A stretch of 64,000 bases of DNA, from the NCBI RefSeq assembly GCF_016765675.1, contig NZ_JAESWB010000115.1, positions 1-64,000 of the forward strand, read 5' to 3'. How positions within the stretch are numbered: the first letter of the stretch is position 1; the number at the start of each line of letters is the position of its first letter. The stretch is from Neobacillus paridis (GTDB lineage: Bacteria; Bacillota; Bacilli; Bacillales; Cytobacillaceae). Below the pieces are notes generated by a model. That model was not told the origin of the DNA. It did not search any database and saw only the letters and a list, made by a program, of their open reading frames with translations. Position numbers and translations under genes: made by a program. Below are positions 1-6,831 of this stretch, piece after piece.

Positions 1-13
1 GATTAAATTAATG

Positions 14-131
<118 letters not shown>

Positions 132-141
132 ATAAATTATT

Positions 142-217
142 GGAGGATTAGCTCAGCTGGGAGAGCATCTGCCTTACAAGCAGAGGGTCGGCGGTTCGAT
201 CCCGTCATCCTCCACCA
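142..217 (+). tRNA. tRNA-Val (TAC)
   Basis: Full cloverleaf with acceptor GGAGGAT/ATCCTCC, anticodon TAC in the loop CTTACAA, T-loop TTCGATC and encoded CCA. First of 21 tRNAs after the 5S gene. Confidence 0.95.
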
Positions 218-231
218 TATTTTATTTCTTT

Positions 232-304
<73 letters not shown>

Positions 305-340
305 CCTTTTTCTGTTTACTTTTGATATGTTTCTTAATAT

Positions 341-416
341 GAGCCATTAGCTCAGCAGGTAGAGCATCTGACTTTTAATCAGAGGGTCGAAGGTTCGAGT
401 CCTTCATGGCTCACCA
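341..416 (+). tRNA. tRNA-Lys (TTT)
   Basis: Acceptor GAGCCAT/ATGGCTC, anticodon TTT in the loop CTTTTAA, T-loop TTCGAGT, CCA encoded. Confidence 0.95.
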
Positions 417-425
417 TTTAATCAT

Positions 426-510
426 GCGGGTGTGGCGGAATTGGCAGACGCACCAGACTTAGGATCTGGCGCCGTAAGGCGTGGGGGTTCGACTCCCTTC
501 ACCCGCACCA
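426..510 (+). tRNA. tRNA-Leu (TAG)
   Basis: Class II tRNA with a long variable arm. Acceptor GCGGGTG/CACCCGC, anticodon TAG in the loop CTTAGGA, CCA encoded. Confidence 0.94.
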
Positions 511-519
511 TTCAATATG

Positions 520-593
520 CGGAAGTAGTTCAGTGGTAGAACACCACCTTGCCAAGGTGGGGGTCGCGGGTTCGAATCCCGTCTTCCGCTCCA
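520..593 (+). tRNA. tRNA-Gly (GCC)
   Basis: Acceptor GCGGAAG/CTTCCGC, anticodon GCC between CCACC and GGTGG, CCA encoded. Confidence 0.95.
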
Positions 594-598
594 GATTT

Positions 599-687
599 GC
601 CGGGGTGGCGGAACTGGCAGACGCACAGGACTTAAAATCCTGCGGTAGGTGACTACCGTACCGGTTCGATTCCGGTCCTCGGCACCA
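599..687 (+). tRNA. tRNA-Leu (TAA)
   Basis: Class II tRNA with a long variable arm (GGTAGGTGACTACC). Anticodon TAA in the loop CTTAAAA; CCA encoded. Confidence 0.94.
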
Positions 688-697
688 TGTTAATATT

Positions 698-774
<77 letters not shown>

Positions 775-782
775 TATATTAA

Positions 783-859
783 CGGGAAATAGCTCAGCTT
801 GGTAGAGCACTTGGTTTGGGACCAAGGGGTCGCAGGTTCGAATCCTGTTTTCCCGACCA
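783..859 (+). tRNA. tRNA-Pro (TGG)
   Basis: Acceptor CGGGAAA/TTTCCCG, anticodon TGG in the loop TTTGGGA, CCA encoded. Confidence 0.94.
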
Positions 860-874
860 TCTTTTTTAAAATTT

Positions 875-947
875 GGGGCCTTAGCTCAGCTGGGAGAGCG
901 CCTGCTTTGCACGCAGGAGGCCAGCGGTTCGATCCCGCTAGGCTCCA
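875..947 (+). tRNA. tRNA-Ala (TGC)
   Basis: Acceptor GGGGCCT/AGGCTCC with one G-U pair and anticodon TGC in the loop TTTGCAC. Only CC, not CCA, follows the discriminator in the DNA. Confidence 0.94.
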
Positions 948-971
948 CCTTAACTGTATATATATATATTT

Positions 972-1048
972 GGCGGTGTAGCTCAGCTGGCTAGAGCGTA
1001 CGGTTCATACCCGTAAGGTCGGGGGTTCGATCCCCTCCGCCGCTACCA
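972..1048 (+). tRNA. tRNA-Met, elongator (CAT)
   Basis: Anticodon CAT between TACGG and CCGTA. The acceptor begins GGCGGTG and its first bases are paired, unlike the initiator at 1410. CCA encoded. Same position as elongator Met in the B. subtilis 21-tRNA cluster. Confidence 0.93.
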
Positions 1049-1056
1049 AATATAAA

Positions 1057-1191
1057 GGACCTTTAGCTCAGCTGGTTAGAGCAACGAGCAAAGCTTCAGC
1101 GAGTAAACAGCGAGTTGTACCCATCGAGTTGCCTCTTGGATAAGCTTGCTGAGATGGGGACAGACAAATAATAGTTAATGAATTAAACTAA
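1057..1191 (+). repeat. tRNA-Ile 5' half plus structured insert (135-bp unit)
   Basis: Positions 1057-1083 are identical to the first 27 nt of the complete tRNA-Ile that starts 135 bp downstream, ending after the D stem (GAGCA). From 1084 the sequence leaves the tRNA with ACGAGCA and continues for 108 bp before the complete gene. The insert holds AGCAAAGCTT at 1087-1096 facing AAGCTTGCT at 1142-1150, and CCCATC at 1120-1125 facing GATGGG at 1153-1158. These two pairings cross, so they are alternatives or a pseudoknot. No anticodon arm, T arm or 3' acceptor strand is present. It cannot be a functional tRNA; its role is unknown. Confidence 0.85.
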
Positions 1192-1268
1192 GGACCTTTA
1201 GCTCAGCTGGTTAGAGCAGACGGCTCATAACCGTCCGGTCGTAGGTTCGAATCCTACAAGGTCCACCA
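1192..1268 (+). tRNA. tRNA-Ile (CAT, lysidine type)
   Basis: Acceptor GGACCTT/AAGGTCC, anticodon CAT between GACGG and CCGTC, CCA encoded. Its sequence and place after elongator Met match the B. subtilis tRNA-Ile whose C34 is converted to lysidine by TilS. An automatic caller would label it Met. Confidence 0.88.
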
Positions 1269-1295
1269 TTTATCTTAATTTCTTATATAATTTAC

Positions 1296-1388
1296 GGAGG
1301 AATACCCAAGTCTGGCTGAAGGGATCGGTCTTGAAAACCGACAGGCGGGTTAAACCGCGCGGGGGTTCGAATCCCTCTTCCTCCGCCA
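1296..1388 (+). tRNA. tRNA-Ser (TGA)
   Basis: Class II tRNA with a long variable arm. Acceptor GGAGGAA/TTCCTCC, anticodon TGA in the loop CTTGAAA, CCA encoded. Confidence 0.94.
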
Positions 1389-1409
1389 TAATCTTTAAAT
1401 AATTATTAT

Positions 1410-1483
<74 letters not shown>

Positions 1484-1486
1484 TCT

Positions 1487-1563
1487 GGTCTGGTAGTTCA
1501 GTTGGTTAGAATGCCTGCCTGTCACGCAGGAGGTCGCGGGTTCGAGTCCCGTCCAGACCGCCA
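1487..1563 (+). tRNA. tRNA-Asp (GTC)
   Basis: Acceptor GGTCTGG/CCAGACC, anticodon GTC between CCTGC and GCAGG, CCA encoded. Processing must resolve this 5' end from fMet within a three-base spacer. Confidence 0.94.
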
Positions 1564-1582
1564 TTTTTAGTTTTAACTAGAA

Positions 1583-1717
1583 GGCTCAGTAGCTCAGTCG
1601 GTAGAGCAGATTGCATGCTCCTTTGAATATGCTTCTGTGGCAATCTGCGAGAAAAATCGTGAGATTTTTTGAGCAAAGGACTATAACTAGCCTTTCTGTA
1701 GGGTACATTCTTAATAT
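1583..1717 (+). repeat. tRNA-Phe 5' half plus structured insert (135-bp unit)
   Basis: Positions 1583-1608 are identical to the first 26 nt of the complete tRNA-Phe that starts exactly 135 bp downstream. The break is after the D stem (GAGCA), as in the Ile unit. The insert opens with AGATTGC, matched by GCAATCT about 30 nt later, so a hairpin replaces the anticodon arm. A second hairpin, AAAAATC-GTGA-GATTTTT, follows. After it GAGCAAAGGACT recurs, reproducing tRNA-Phe nucleotides around the start of the anticodon arm, before the sequence diverges again. No 3' half of the tRNA is present. Role unknown. Confidence 0.83.
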
Positions 1718-1793
1718 GGCTCAGTAGCTCAGTCGGTAGAGCAAAGGACTGAAAATCCTTGTGTCGGCGGTTCGATTCCGTCCTGAGCCACCA
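1718..1793 (+). tRNA. tRNA-Phe (GAA)
   Basis: Acceptor GGCTCAG/CTGAGCC, anticodon GAA between AAGGA and TCCTT, CCA encoded. The complete gene follows the partial unit. Confidence 0.94.
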
Positions 1794-1813
1794 TTATTAA
1801 AAAAGAATATTGT

Positions 1814-1890
1814 GGCGGCTGTGGCGAAGTGGTTAACGCACCAGATTGTGGCTCTGGCATTCGTGGGTTCGATTCCCGTCAGCCGCCCCA
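1814..1890 (+). tRNA. tRNA-His (GTG)
   Basis: Acceptor GCGGCTG/CAGCCGC with an extra G at 1814 and discriminator C at 1887, the G-1:C73 pair typical of tRNA-His. Anticodon GTG in the loop TTGTGGC; CCA encoded. Confidence 0.93.
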
Positions 1891-1901
1891 TCAATAAATA
1901 A

Positions 1902-2057
1902 GCGGGTGTAGTTTAGTGGTAAAACCACAGCCACGAGCATTGCATCGTGAGTCTGCTACGAGTTGCCTCGACGCATCTATCATCATCGAATTAGCTATTA
2001 AAGGAAGAGGCATTCTACGCGTGTATGAGTATATGATTATAAAATCAATTAAATAAT
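1902..2057 (+). repeat. tRNA-Gly 5' half plus insert, tandem copy 1 (156 bp)
   Basis: Positions 1902-1932 match the first 31 nt of the complete tRNA-Gly at 2214, through the 5' strand of the anticodon stem. The insert starts at 1933 with ACGAGCA, the same heptamer that opens the Ile insert, and contains CGAGTTGCCTC at 1959-1969, also present in the Ile insert at 1125-1135. Possible pairings are CACGA/TCGTG around the junction and TGCCTC with GAGGCA farther on. Repeats in a second copy immediately downstream. No T arm or 3' acceptor strand. Confidence 0.86.
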
Positions 2058-2213
2058 GCGGGTGTAGTTTAGTGGTAAAACCACAGCCACGAGCATTGCA
2101 TCGTGAGTCTGCTACGAGTTGCCTCGACGCATTTATCATCATCGAATTAGCTATTAGAGGAAGAGGCATTCCACGCGTGTATGAGTATATGATTATAAAA
2201 TCAATTAAATAAT
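2058..2213 (+). repeat. tRNA-Gly 5' half plus insert, tandem copy 2 (156 bp)
   Basis: Exact-length tandem copy of 1902-2057; reading the two side by side I count three substitutions and no indels. The copy ends directly at the first base of the complete tRNA-Gly gene. An open frame on the minus strand across this repeat (about 1891-2250) is only a by-product of the tandem repeat length (156 = 52 codons) and is not called as a gene. Confidence 0.86.
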
Positions 2214-2287
2214 GCGGGTGTAGTTTAGTGGTAAAACCACAGCCTTCCAAGCTGTTGTTGTGGGTTCGATTCCCATCACCCGCTCCA
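2214..2287 (+). tRNA. tRNA-Gly (TCC)
   Basis: Acceptor GCGGGTG/CACCCGC, anticodon TCC between ACAGC and GCTGT, CCA encoded. Complete third member of a series whose first two members are truncated. Confidence 0.94.
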
Positions 2288-2291
2288 TAAT

Positions 2292-2365
<74 letters not shown>

Positions 2366-2381
2366 TCCTAACATTATTTAT

Positions 2382-2456
2382 TCCGCAGTAGCTCAGTGGT
2401 AGAGCTATCGGCTGTTAACCGATCGGTCGTAGGTTCGAATCCTACCTGCGGAGCCA
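2382..2456 (+). tRNA. tRNA-Asn (GTT)
   Basis: Acceptor TCCGCAG/CTGCGGA, anticodon GTT between ATCGG and CCGAT, CCA encoded. Confidence 0.94.
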
Positions 2457-2459
2457 TAT

Positions 2460-2547
2460 GGAGAAGTACTCAAGTGGCTGAAGAGGCGCCCCTGCTAAGG
2501 GTGTAGGTCGGGTAACCGGCGCGAGGGTTCAAATCCCTCCTTCTCCG
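2460..2547 (+). tRNA. tRNA-Ser (GCT)
   Basis: Class II tRNA with a long variable arm. Acceptor GGAGAAG/CTTCTCC, anticodon GCT in CTGCTAA. CCA not encoded. Confidence 0.93.
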
Positions 2548-2556
2548 TTTTTATCT

Positions 2557-2628
2557 GGCCCCTTGGTCAAGCGGTTAAGACACCGCCCTTTCACGGCGGT
2601 AACACGGGTTCGAATCCCGTAGGGGTCA
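2557..2628 (+). tRNA. tRNA-Glu (TTC)
   Basis: Acceptor GGCCCCT/AGGGGTC, anticodon TTC between CCGCC and GGCGG. CCA not encoded. Last tRNA of the cluster. Confidence 0.94.
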
Positions 2629-2716
2629 TAATTTTAAACGTCACTTTCCTTTCATTCGAACAAATAAAACAGTCGTCTTCTTCGACATAGGTCCAGTTCT
2701 TCACATTATTGTTCAT

Positions 2717-2784
2717 AAAAAAATCGCCCTTTCTGTAGTGTTGGTTTGGTCACTTACATTTTACTAGAGAAGGCGATTTTTTTT
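2717..2784 (+). terminator. Terminator of the rRNA-tRNA operon
   Basis: AAAAAATCGCC and GGCGATTTTTTTT can pair across an interrupted loop and end in a run of eight T. It lies 90 bp after tRNA-Glu, before the next promoter. Confidence 0.8.
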
Positions 2785-2813
2785 GTGCCCTTTTTTGAAA
2801 GAATGCAAAATAA

Positions 2814-2857
2814 TGGGGCATCCAAAAGTCAAAATTAATGACTTTTTGGACAGCTCC
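2814..2857. repeat. IS-like or REP-like inverted repeat
   Basis: An imperfect palindrome: TCCAAAAGTCA and TGACTTTTTGGA around a seven-base loop, extended by GGGGCA on the left and CAGCTCC on the right. It lacks a T run and no transposase is near. Hairpins of this look often sit at the ends of Bacillus insertion sequences, so it may be a leftover IS end; this is from memory, not a search. It lies at the left edge of the accessory sugar cluster. Confidence 0.45.
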
Positions 2858-2878
2858 AAACCGTCCCCCACGCTTCTT

Positions 2879-2892
2879 TGAAAGGGGTTTCA
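2879..2892. promoter_or_regulatory. Putative cre site (CcpA operator)
   Basis: TGAAAGGGGTTTCA fits the catabolite-response consensus TGWAANCGNTNWCA at all fixed positions but one (G instead of C at position 7). It sits nine bases upstream of the -35 element, where CcpA binding could control the sugar cluster. Confidence 0.6.
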
Positions 2893-2900
2893 ATTTTTTC

Positions 2901-2928
2901 TTGACATTGGGGATAAAAGGTATATAAT
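2901..2928 (+). promoter_or_regulatory. Sigma-A promoter of the amino-sugar cluster
   Basis: TTGACA at 2901-2906 and TATAAT at 2923-2928, both perfect, with a 16-bp spacer. It precedes the GntR gene by about 70 bp. Confidence 0.82.
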
Positions 2929-2943
2929 TTAATCAAGAGGTAG

Positions 2944-2973
2944 TAACCAGTTCAACAAAGGTAATGACCAGTT
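2944..2973. promoter_or_regulatory. Operator half-sites, probably for the adjacent GntR regulator
   Basis: TAACCAGTT at 2944-2952 and ATGACCAGTT at 2964-2973 are direct repeats 20 bp apart, just downstream of the promoter. The reverse complement AACTGGTCAT occurs again at 4153-4162, before the deaminase gene. Recurrence at two promoter-proximal gaps in one cluster suggests a regulator site; the assignment to this GntR protein is inferred. Confidence 0.5.
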
Positions 2974-2995
2974 TGAATTTAAGGAGACGAAATAT

Positions 2996-3721
2996 GTGCT
3001 TATCAGCGATAGTAAAGTACCTTTATATTATCAGTTAGTTGATATTTTAGGGAAGCAAATTAAAGAAAATATGAAGCCACATGATAGGATGCTTTCCGAA
3101 AGGGAAATTTGCACCAAGTATAATGTTAGTCGGACTACAGTGAGGCTGGCCATGGCTGAATTGGAAAAGATGGGCTATATATACAAAATGCATGGAAAAG
3201 GGACCTTTGTAGCTACCTTGGCTGAGAATAAGCAAAATTTAATGGAGAGCTACAGTTTTACCGAACATATGAAAAAATTGGGTAAAGTCCCGAAAACCGA
3301 GGTCTTATCTTTTGAAGTGATCAAGGTTAATGATTATTTGGCAAAACATATGGGCCTATCTGGTGAGGAAAATGCCATTAAAATTATCCGCTTAAGGCTT
3401 GCAGATGGTATACCCATGATGGTTGAAACGAGTTATTTACCTTTTGCAAAGTTTTCGAGTCTAACCGAGGAATTAGTAAAAAAGAAGCCTTTGTATGAAA
3501 TTTTTAAAGAGGAATTTTCACAGGTGATTAAGGCAGCTGATGAGGAATTTTCAGCAAGCATTATTCCTAGCAGGGAAGCCCACCTCCTCCAGGTTCCGAC
3601 TAATTCTGCCTGCCTGAAATTGGAGCGTACCACCTACAATACAGCAAACCAGGTTATTGAGTTTACATTCAGTATCGCCAGAGCTGACCAATTCATTTAT
3701 AAAGTTAGACATATTAGATAA
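2996..3721 (+). CDS. GntR/HutC-family transcriptional regulator of the amino-sugar cluster
   Basis: A 241-residue regulator. Residues about 8-75 form a GntR winged helix (LSEREICTKYNVSRTTVRLAM, then the wing HGKGTFVA); residues about 95-235 fit a UTRA ligand-binding domain, which in this family usually binds a phosphorylated sugar. The start is GTG at 2996, eight bases or so after AAGGAG; an overlapping ATG at 2994 is in another frame and soon stops being useful. It is first in the operon and likely represses it until a sugar phosphate accumulates. AgaR2- or GnbR-like function is inferred from context. Confidence 0.85.
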   Translation: MLISDSKVPLYYQLVDILGKQIKENMKPHDRMLSEREICTKYNVSRTTVRLAMAELEKMGYIYKMHGKGTFVATLAENKQNLMESYSFTEHMKKLGKVPKTEVLSFEVIKVNDYLAKHMGLSGEENAIKIIRLRLADGIPMMVETSYLPFAKFSSLTEELVKKKPLYEIFKEEFSQVIKAADEEFSASIIPSREAHLLQVPTNSACLKLERTTYNTANQVIEFTFSIARADQFIYKVRHIR

Positions 3722-3739
3722 AAAGAAGGGTTTGATAGC

Positions 3740-4129
3740 ATGATTGGAATTATTTTGTGCGGCCATGCACATTTTGGAACAGGCCTTTACTCAACTGTAA
3801 GATTGATAGCAGGTGAACAAGAAAATTTTGAAGTCATTGATTACGAAGAAGGGATGACCTCTGAGGCTCTCTCGATGAAACTATCTGACACTATTGAAAA
3901 GTTACAATCTGCAGAAGGGGTTGCCATTTTGACAGATATTGCCGGGGGGACACCATTTAATGAAGCAGCAAAGCTTTCCGTTACGAAGGAAAATGTAACC
4001 GTTATATCCGGCGTAAATGCTCCGGTTCTTTTGGATAGCTGTTTTAAAAGGAATCTGCCAATTAGCCAATTTATCGAAGAAATTGTCCAATCTGGCAAAG
4101 ATGGAATGAAAGTTTTTAAAGTGAAATAG
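3740..4129 (+). CDS. agaF: PTS mannose-family EIIA component (GalNAc type)
   Basis: A 129-residue cytoplasmic EIIA. The N-terminal ILCGHAHFG carries the expected phosphoacceptor His9, comparable to GHGGF in AgaF, and TDIAGGTPFNEAAKL is the conserved second motif. It would take phosphate from HPr and pass it to the EIIB at 5521. Start ATG at 3740, 18 bp after the regulator stop codon, with AGAAGGG upstream. It is separated from the rest of the transporter by the deaminase gene. Confidence 0.86.
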   Translation: MIGIILCGHAHFGTGLYSTVRLIAGEQENFEVIDYEEGMTSEALSMKLSDTIEKLQSAEGVAILTDIAGGTPFNEAAKLSVTKENVTVISGVNAPVLLDSCFKRNLPISQFIEEIVQSGKDGMKVFKVK

Positions 4130-4152
4130 GTTTTAAAAAAGCTTTGCACAAC

Positions 4153-4162
4153 AACTGGTCAT
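4153..4162. promoter_or_regulatory. Operator half-site before the deaminase gene
   Basis: AACTGGTCAT is the exact reverse complement of the 10-mer at 2964-2973. ACTGG here also faces CCAGT at 4172-4176 region in inverted orientation. It may allow separate control of the structural genes. Confidence 0.42.
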
Positions 4163-4266
4163 AACGTCATATCCAGTAGTGAATGTAGATAACCTGTATC
4201 TAGATTGTTTACATTAGCAAGATCCGAAATAGTGTCACAGTCGGCAGTTAAGAAAAAAGGAAAGAT

Positions 4267-5439
4267 GTGATTGTCATGTTTCAAATGGATTCTAAAGAAC
4301 TCGAACGGCTCGGCGCCGCGGTTACGAGCAAGGAAATTAAACAACAGCCATTGCTGTGGAAGGAAACTATCGATATTTATAACCGGGAAAAAGAGAATAT
4401 AACAGCTTTCTTTACGAAACTCCGCGGGTTGGGGCGTATTCGTGTCATCTTTACCGGAGCAGGGACCTCTGCTTATGTAGGAGATACACTCCTTCCCTAT
4501 TTAAGAAATAAGGTGGATGGAAATGAGTTTTCCTTAGAAAGCATCGCAACGACTGAGATTGTTTCAAATCCTTATCAGGTCTTTAAAAGGGAAGTTCCTA
4601 CTTTGCTTGTTTCATTTGCCCGGAGCGGCAACAGCCCCGAAAGTATTGCGGCAGTAAATTTAGGAAAGCAATTGGTTGATTCATTCTATCAATTAAACAT
4701 TACTTGTGCTCCCGAGGGAAAATTGGCTCAGATGGTCAAGGACGAAGAAAATTCGCTGCTACTGTTAATGCCATCCGGGGCAAATGATCAAGGCTTTGCG
4801 ATGACAGGCAGCTTTACATGCATGATGCTATCGGCGTTGTTGATTTTTGATCCGCAAAGCGATGAGCAAAAGCAAAAATCGGTTGCGGAAATGATTGAAA
4901 TGGGGAATTTCGTCATTCAGGAAGAAGCACAAATCCAAAGCATTGTGAATAAAGACTTCGATCGGATTGTCTACCTAGGATCTGGAAGCCTGGCCGGATT
5001 AACAAGAGAAGCACAGTTGAAAGTACTGGAATTGACAGCCGGACAGTATGCAACCATGTTTGATTCTTCGATGGGCTTTCGTCACGGCCCTAAATCATTT
5101 GTAAATGGAAAGACGGCAGTATTTGTCTTTACCTCCAATCATGAATACACACGAAAATATGATTTAGACATTCTTGAGGAAATCAGCCGTGATGCAATTG
5201 CCAATGTCATTGTAAGCATCGCCGTCGAGCAGGAAAGCAATTTTTCAGGGGAACGGTTTACATTTGCCGCCGGGAAAACGTTGGATGATATATATTTAGC
5301 CTTCCCATTTATCATGTTTGCCCAAACAGTTGCCATCTTGGCTTCCTTAAAAGTTGGCAATACACCTGATACTCCGTCCGCTACCGGAACGGTAAACCGG
5401 GTGGTAAAGGGTGTCATCATCCACGATTATCAAGAGTAA
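4267..5439 (+). CDS. agaS: SIS-domain sugar-phosphate deaminase/isomerase, AgaS-like
   Basis: About 390 residues with two SIS domains: FTGAGTSAYVGD near residue 60 and YLGSGSLAGLTREAQLKVLELT near residue 236, followed by FRHGPKSF. AgaS proteins convert galactosamine-6-phosphate to tagatose-6-phosphate and ammonia. The neighbours (mannose-family PTS, deacetylase, tagatose pathway) support this over a glucosamine role. GTG at 4267 has AAAGG six bases upstream; ATG at 4276 or 4285 are alternatives. The 137-bp gap before it holds the operator half-site, so it may begin a second transcript. Confidence 0.84.
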   Translation: MIVMFQMDSKELERLGAAVTSKEIKQQPLLWKETIDIYNREKENITAFFTKLRGLGRIRVIFTGAGTSAYVGDTLLPYLRNKVDGNEFSLESIATTEIVSNPYQVFKREVPTLLVSFARSGNSPESIAAVNLGKQLVDSFYQLNITCAPEGKLAQMVKDEENSLLLLMPSGANDQGFAMTGSFTCMMLSALLIFDPQSDEQKQKSVAEMIEMGNFVIQEEAQIQSIVNKDFDRIVYLGSGSLAGLTREAQLKVLELTAGQYATMFDSSMGFRHGPKSFVNGKTAVFVFTSNHEYTRKYDLDILEEISRDAIANVIVSIAVEQESNFSGERFTFAAGKTLDDIYLAFPFIMFAQTVAILASLKVGNTPDTPSATGTVNRVVKGVIIHDYQE

Positions 5440-5520
5440 GGAGCTTTTTAAAAAGCCGGGCAATTTTAGCGATTTACTTTTTTAAAATAATAACCAATTT
5501 ATACGAAAGAGGGAGATCGA

Positions 5521-6009
5521 ATGGGAACACCAAATATTCTATTAACTCGGATTGACAATCGTTTGGTTCATGGACAAGTCGGCGTTACCTGGACCAATAC
5601 ACTGGGGGCGAATCTCGTTGTAGTGGCGAATGATGAAGTGTCGCAAGATCCGGTGCAGCAAAGCCTTATGGAAATGGTATTGCCGGATACGGTTCAAGCT
5701 CGCTTTTTCTCAATTGAAAAAACGATCAGAATTATTGGTAAAGCAGCTCCACATCAAAAAATATTACTGGTTGTCAGAACTCCACAAGACGCTTTAAAAC
5801 TGGTTAAAGGAGGGGTGCCTATTAAAGAAATCAACGTTGGAAATATGCATTTTGCGGAGGGGAAAAAGCAATTGTCTGCCACGGTTTCAGTTGACAAAAA
5901 TGATATTGCGACATTTAAGGAACTGGATCAGCTGGGAATTAAATTGGATGTTCGCGGTATTCCAAATGAAAGTGGCAAGAACATGATGGAATTACTGAAA
6001 AATGCTTAA
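5521..6009 (+). CDS. agaV: PTS mannose-family EIIB component
   Basis: 162 residues. The N terminus LLTRIDNRLVHGQVGVTW contains the phosphoacceptor His17 of the mannose/sorbose EIIB family. The protein receives phosphate from EIIA and transfers it to the incoming sugar. AGAGGGAGATCG precedes the ATG. It opens a tight block of EIIB, EIIC and EIID. GalNAc specificity is inferred from neighbours; the symbol follows the E. coli aga nomenclature. Confidence 0.85.
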   Translation: MGTPNILLTRIDNRLVHGQVGVTWTNTLGANLVVVANDEVSQDPVQQSLMEMVLPDTVQARFFSIEKTIRIIGKAAPHQKILLVVRTPQDALKLVKGGVPIKEINVGNMHFAEGKKQLSATVSVDKNDIATFKELDQLGIKLDVRGIPNESGKNMMELLKNA

Positions 6010-6033
6010 TATTTCTGAAATGGAGGAATCGCC

Positions 6034-6831
6034 ATGTTAATCCAAGCCTTATTAATCGGAATATGGGCTGGTATAGCCGGAATTGACTTGTTCAATGGTT
6101 TAACCCATATTCATAGGCCTATTTTTACCGGTTTTGTTGTTGGACTAATTTTAGGAGATTGGCAAACAGGCTTAATTGCTGGTGCTACACTTGAATTAGT
6201 TTGGGCAGGGATGGTGCCGCTTGCTGGTGCACAGCCGCCAAACGTCGTTATCGGCGGAATTATCGGTACTGCATTTGCCATTTTGGCACACCAGGATCCA
6301 AAAATTGCCGTTGGTGTCGCTGTACCGTTTGCCGTTGCCGTACAAAGCTGTATTACATTGTTGTTTACGATTTATTCACCAGTTATGCATAAAATGGACA
6401 ATTATGCTGTGAACGGAAATACAAAAGGCATTGATCGTCTAAACTATTTAGGCCCCATTATTTTATTTATATTCTATTTCATTATTTCATTCTTGCCAAT
6501 TTACTTTGGTGCCGACAAAGCAGAAGTAATTGTTAATGCGCTTCCAAAATGGTTGATTTCTGGTTTAAGTGTAGCTGGGGGAATCATGCCAGCCGTCGGT
6601 TTTGCTATGTTGATGAAGATTATGTGGAAAGGTTCCTACGCTCCATTCTTTGCCGTCGGTTTTATTCTTGCCGCGTATTTAAAAATGCCGATTCTGGCCG
6701 TCGCTATTTTAGGTGTTGCTGTTGCCGCATATGACTTCTTCATGGGAAGTGGAAAATCCGATGATGGTGATAAAGTCAAGGTGGCTCCTGTAAATGATGA
6801 TCTGGAGGAGGACTATAGCAATGGCATCTAA
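6034..6831 (+). CDS. agaW: PTS mannose-family EIIC permease component
   Basis: 265 residues, strongly hydrophobic with several membrane segments. The early motif GIDLFNGLTHIHRPIFTGFVVGLILGDW and TLELVWAGMVPLAGAQPPN are typical of sorbose/mannose EIIC. It forms the sugar channel with EIID. Start ATG at 6034 after GGAGGAATCGCC. The charged C-terminal tail overlaps the EIID start by 11 bp. Confidence 0.88.
   Translation: MLIQALLIGIWAGIAGIDLFNGLTHIHRPIFTGFVVGLILGDWQTGLIAGATLELVWAGMVPLAGAQPPNVVIGGIIGTAFAILAHQDPKIAVGVAVPFAVAVQSCITLLFTIYSPVMHKMDNYAVNGNTKGIDRLNYLGPIILFIFYFIISFLPIYFGADKAEVIVNALPKWLISGLSVAGGIMPAVGFAMLMKIMWKGSYAPFFAVGFILAAYLKMPILAVAILGVAVAAYDFFMGSGKSDDGDKVKVAPVNDDLEEDYSNGI

Noticed and set aside
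799..981. A 60-codon plus-strand open frame across tRNA-Pro and tRNA-Ala
   Set aside because: It is read through two certain tRNA genes.
1891..2250. A 119-codon minus-strand open frame with an internal protein repeat over the tRNA-Gly units
   Set aside because: The frame exists because the 156-bp tandem unit is a multiple of three and runs antisense through tRNA sequence. It has no start site of quality, so it is not called a gene.
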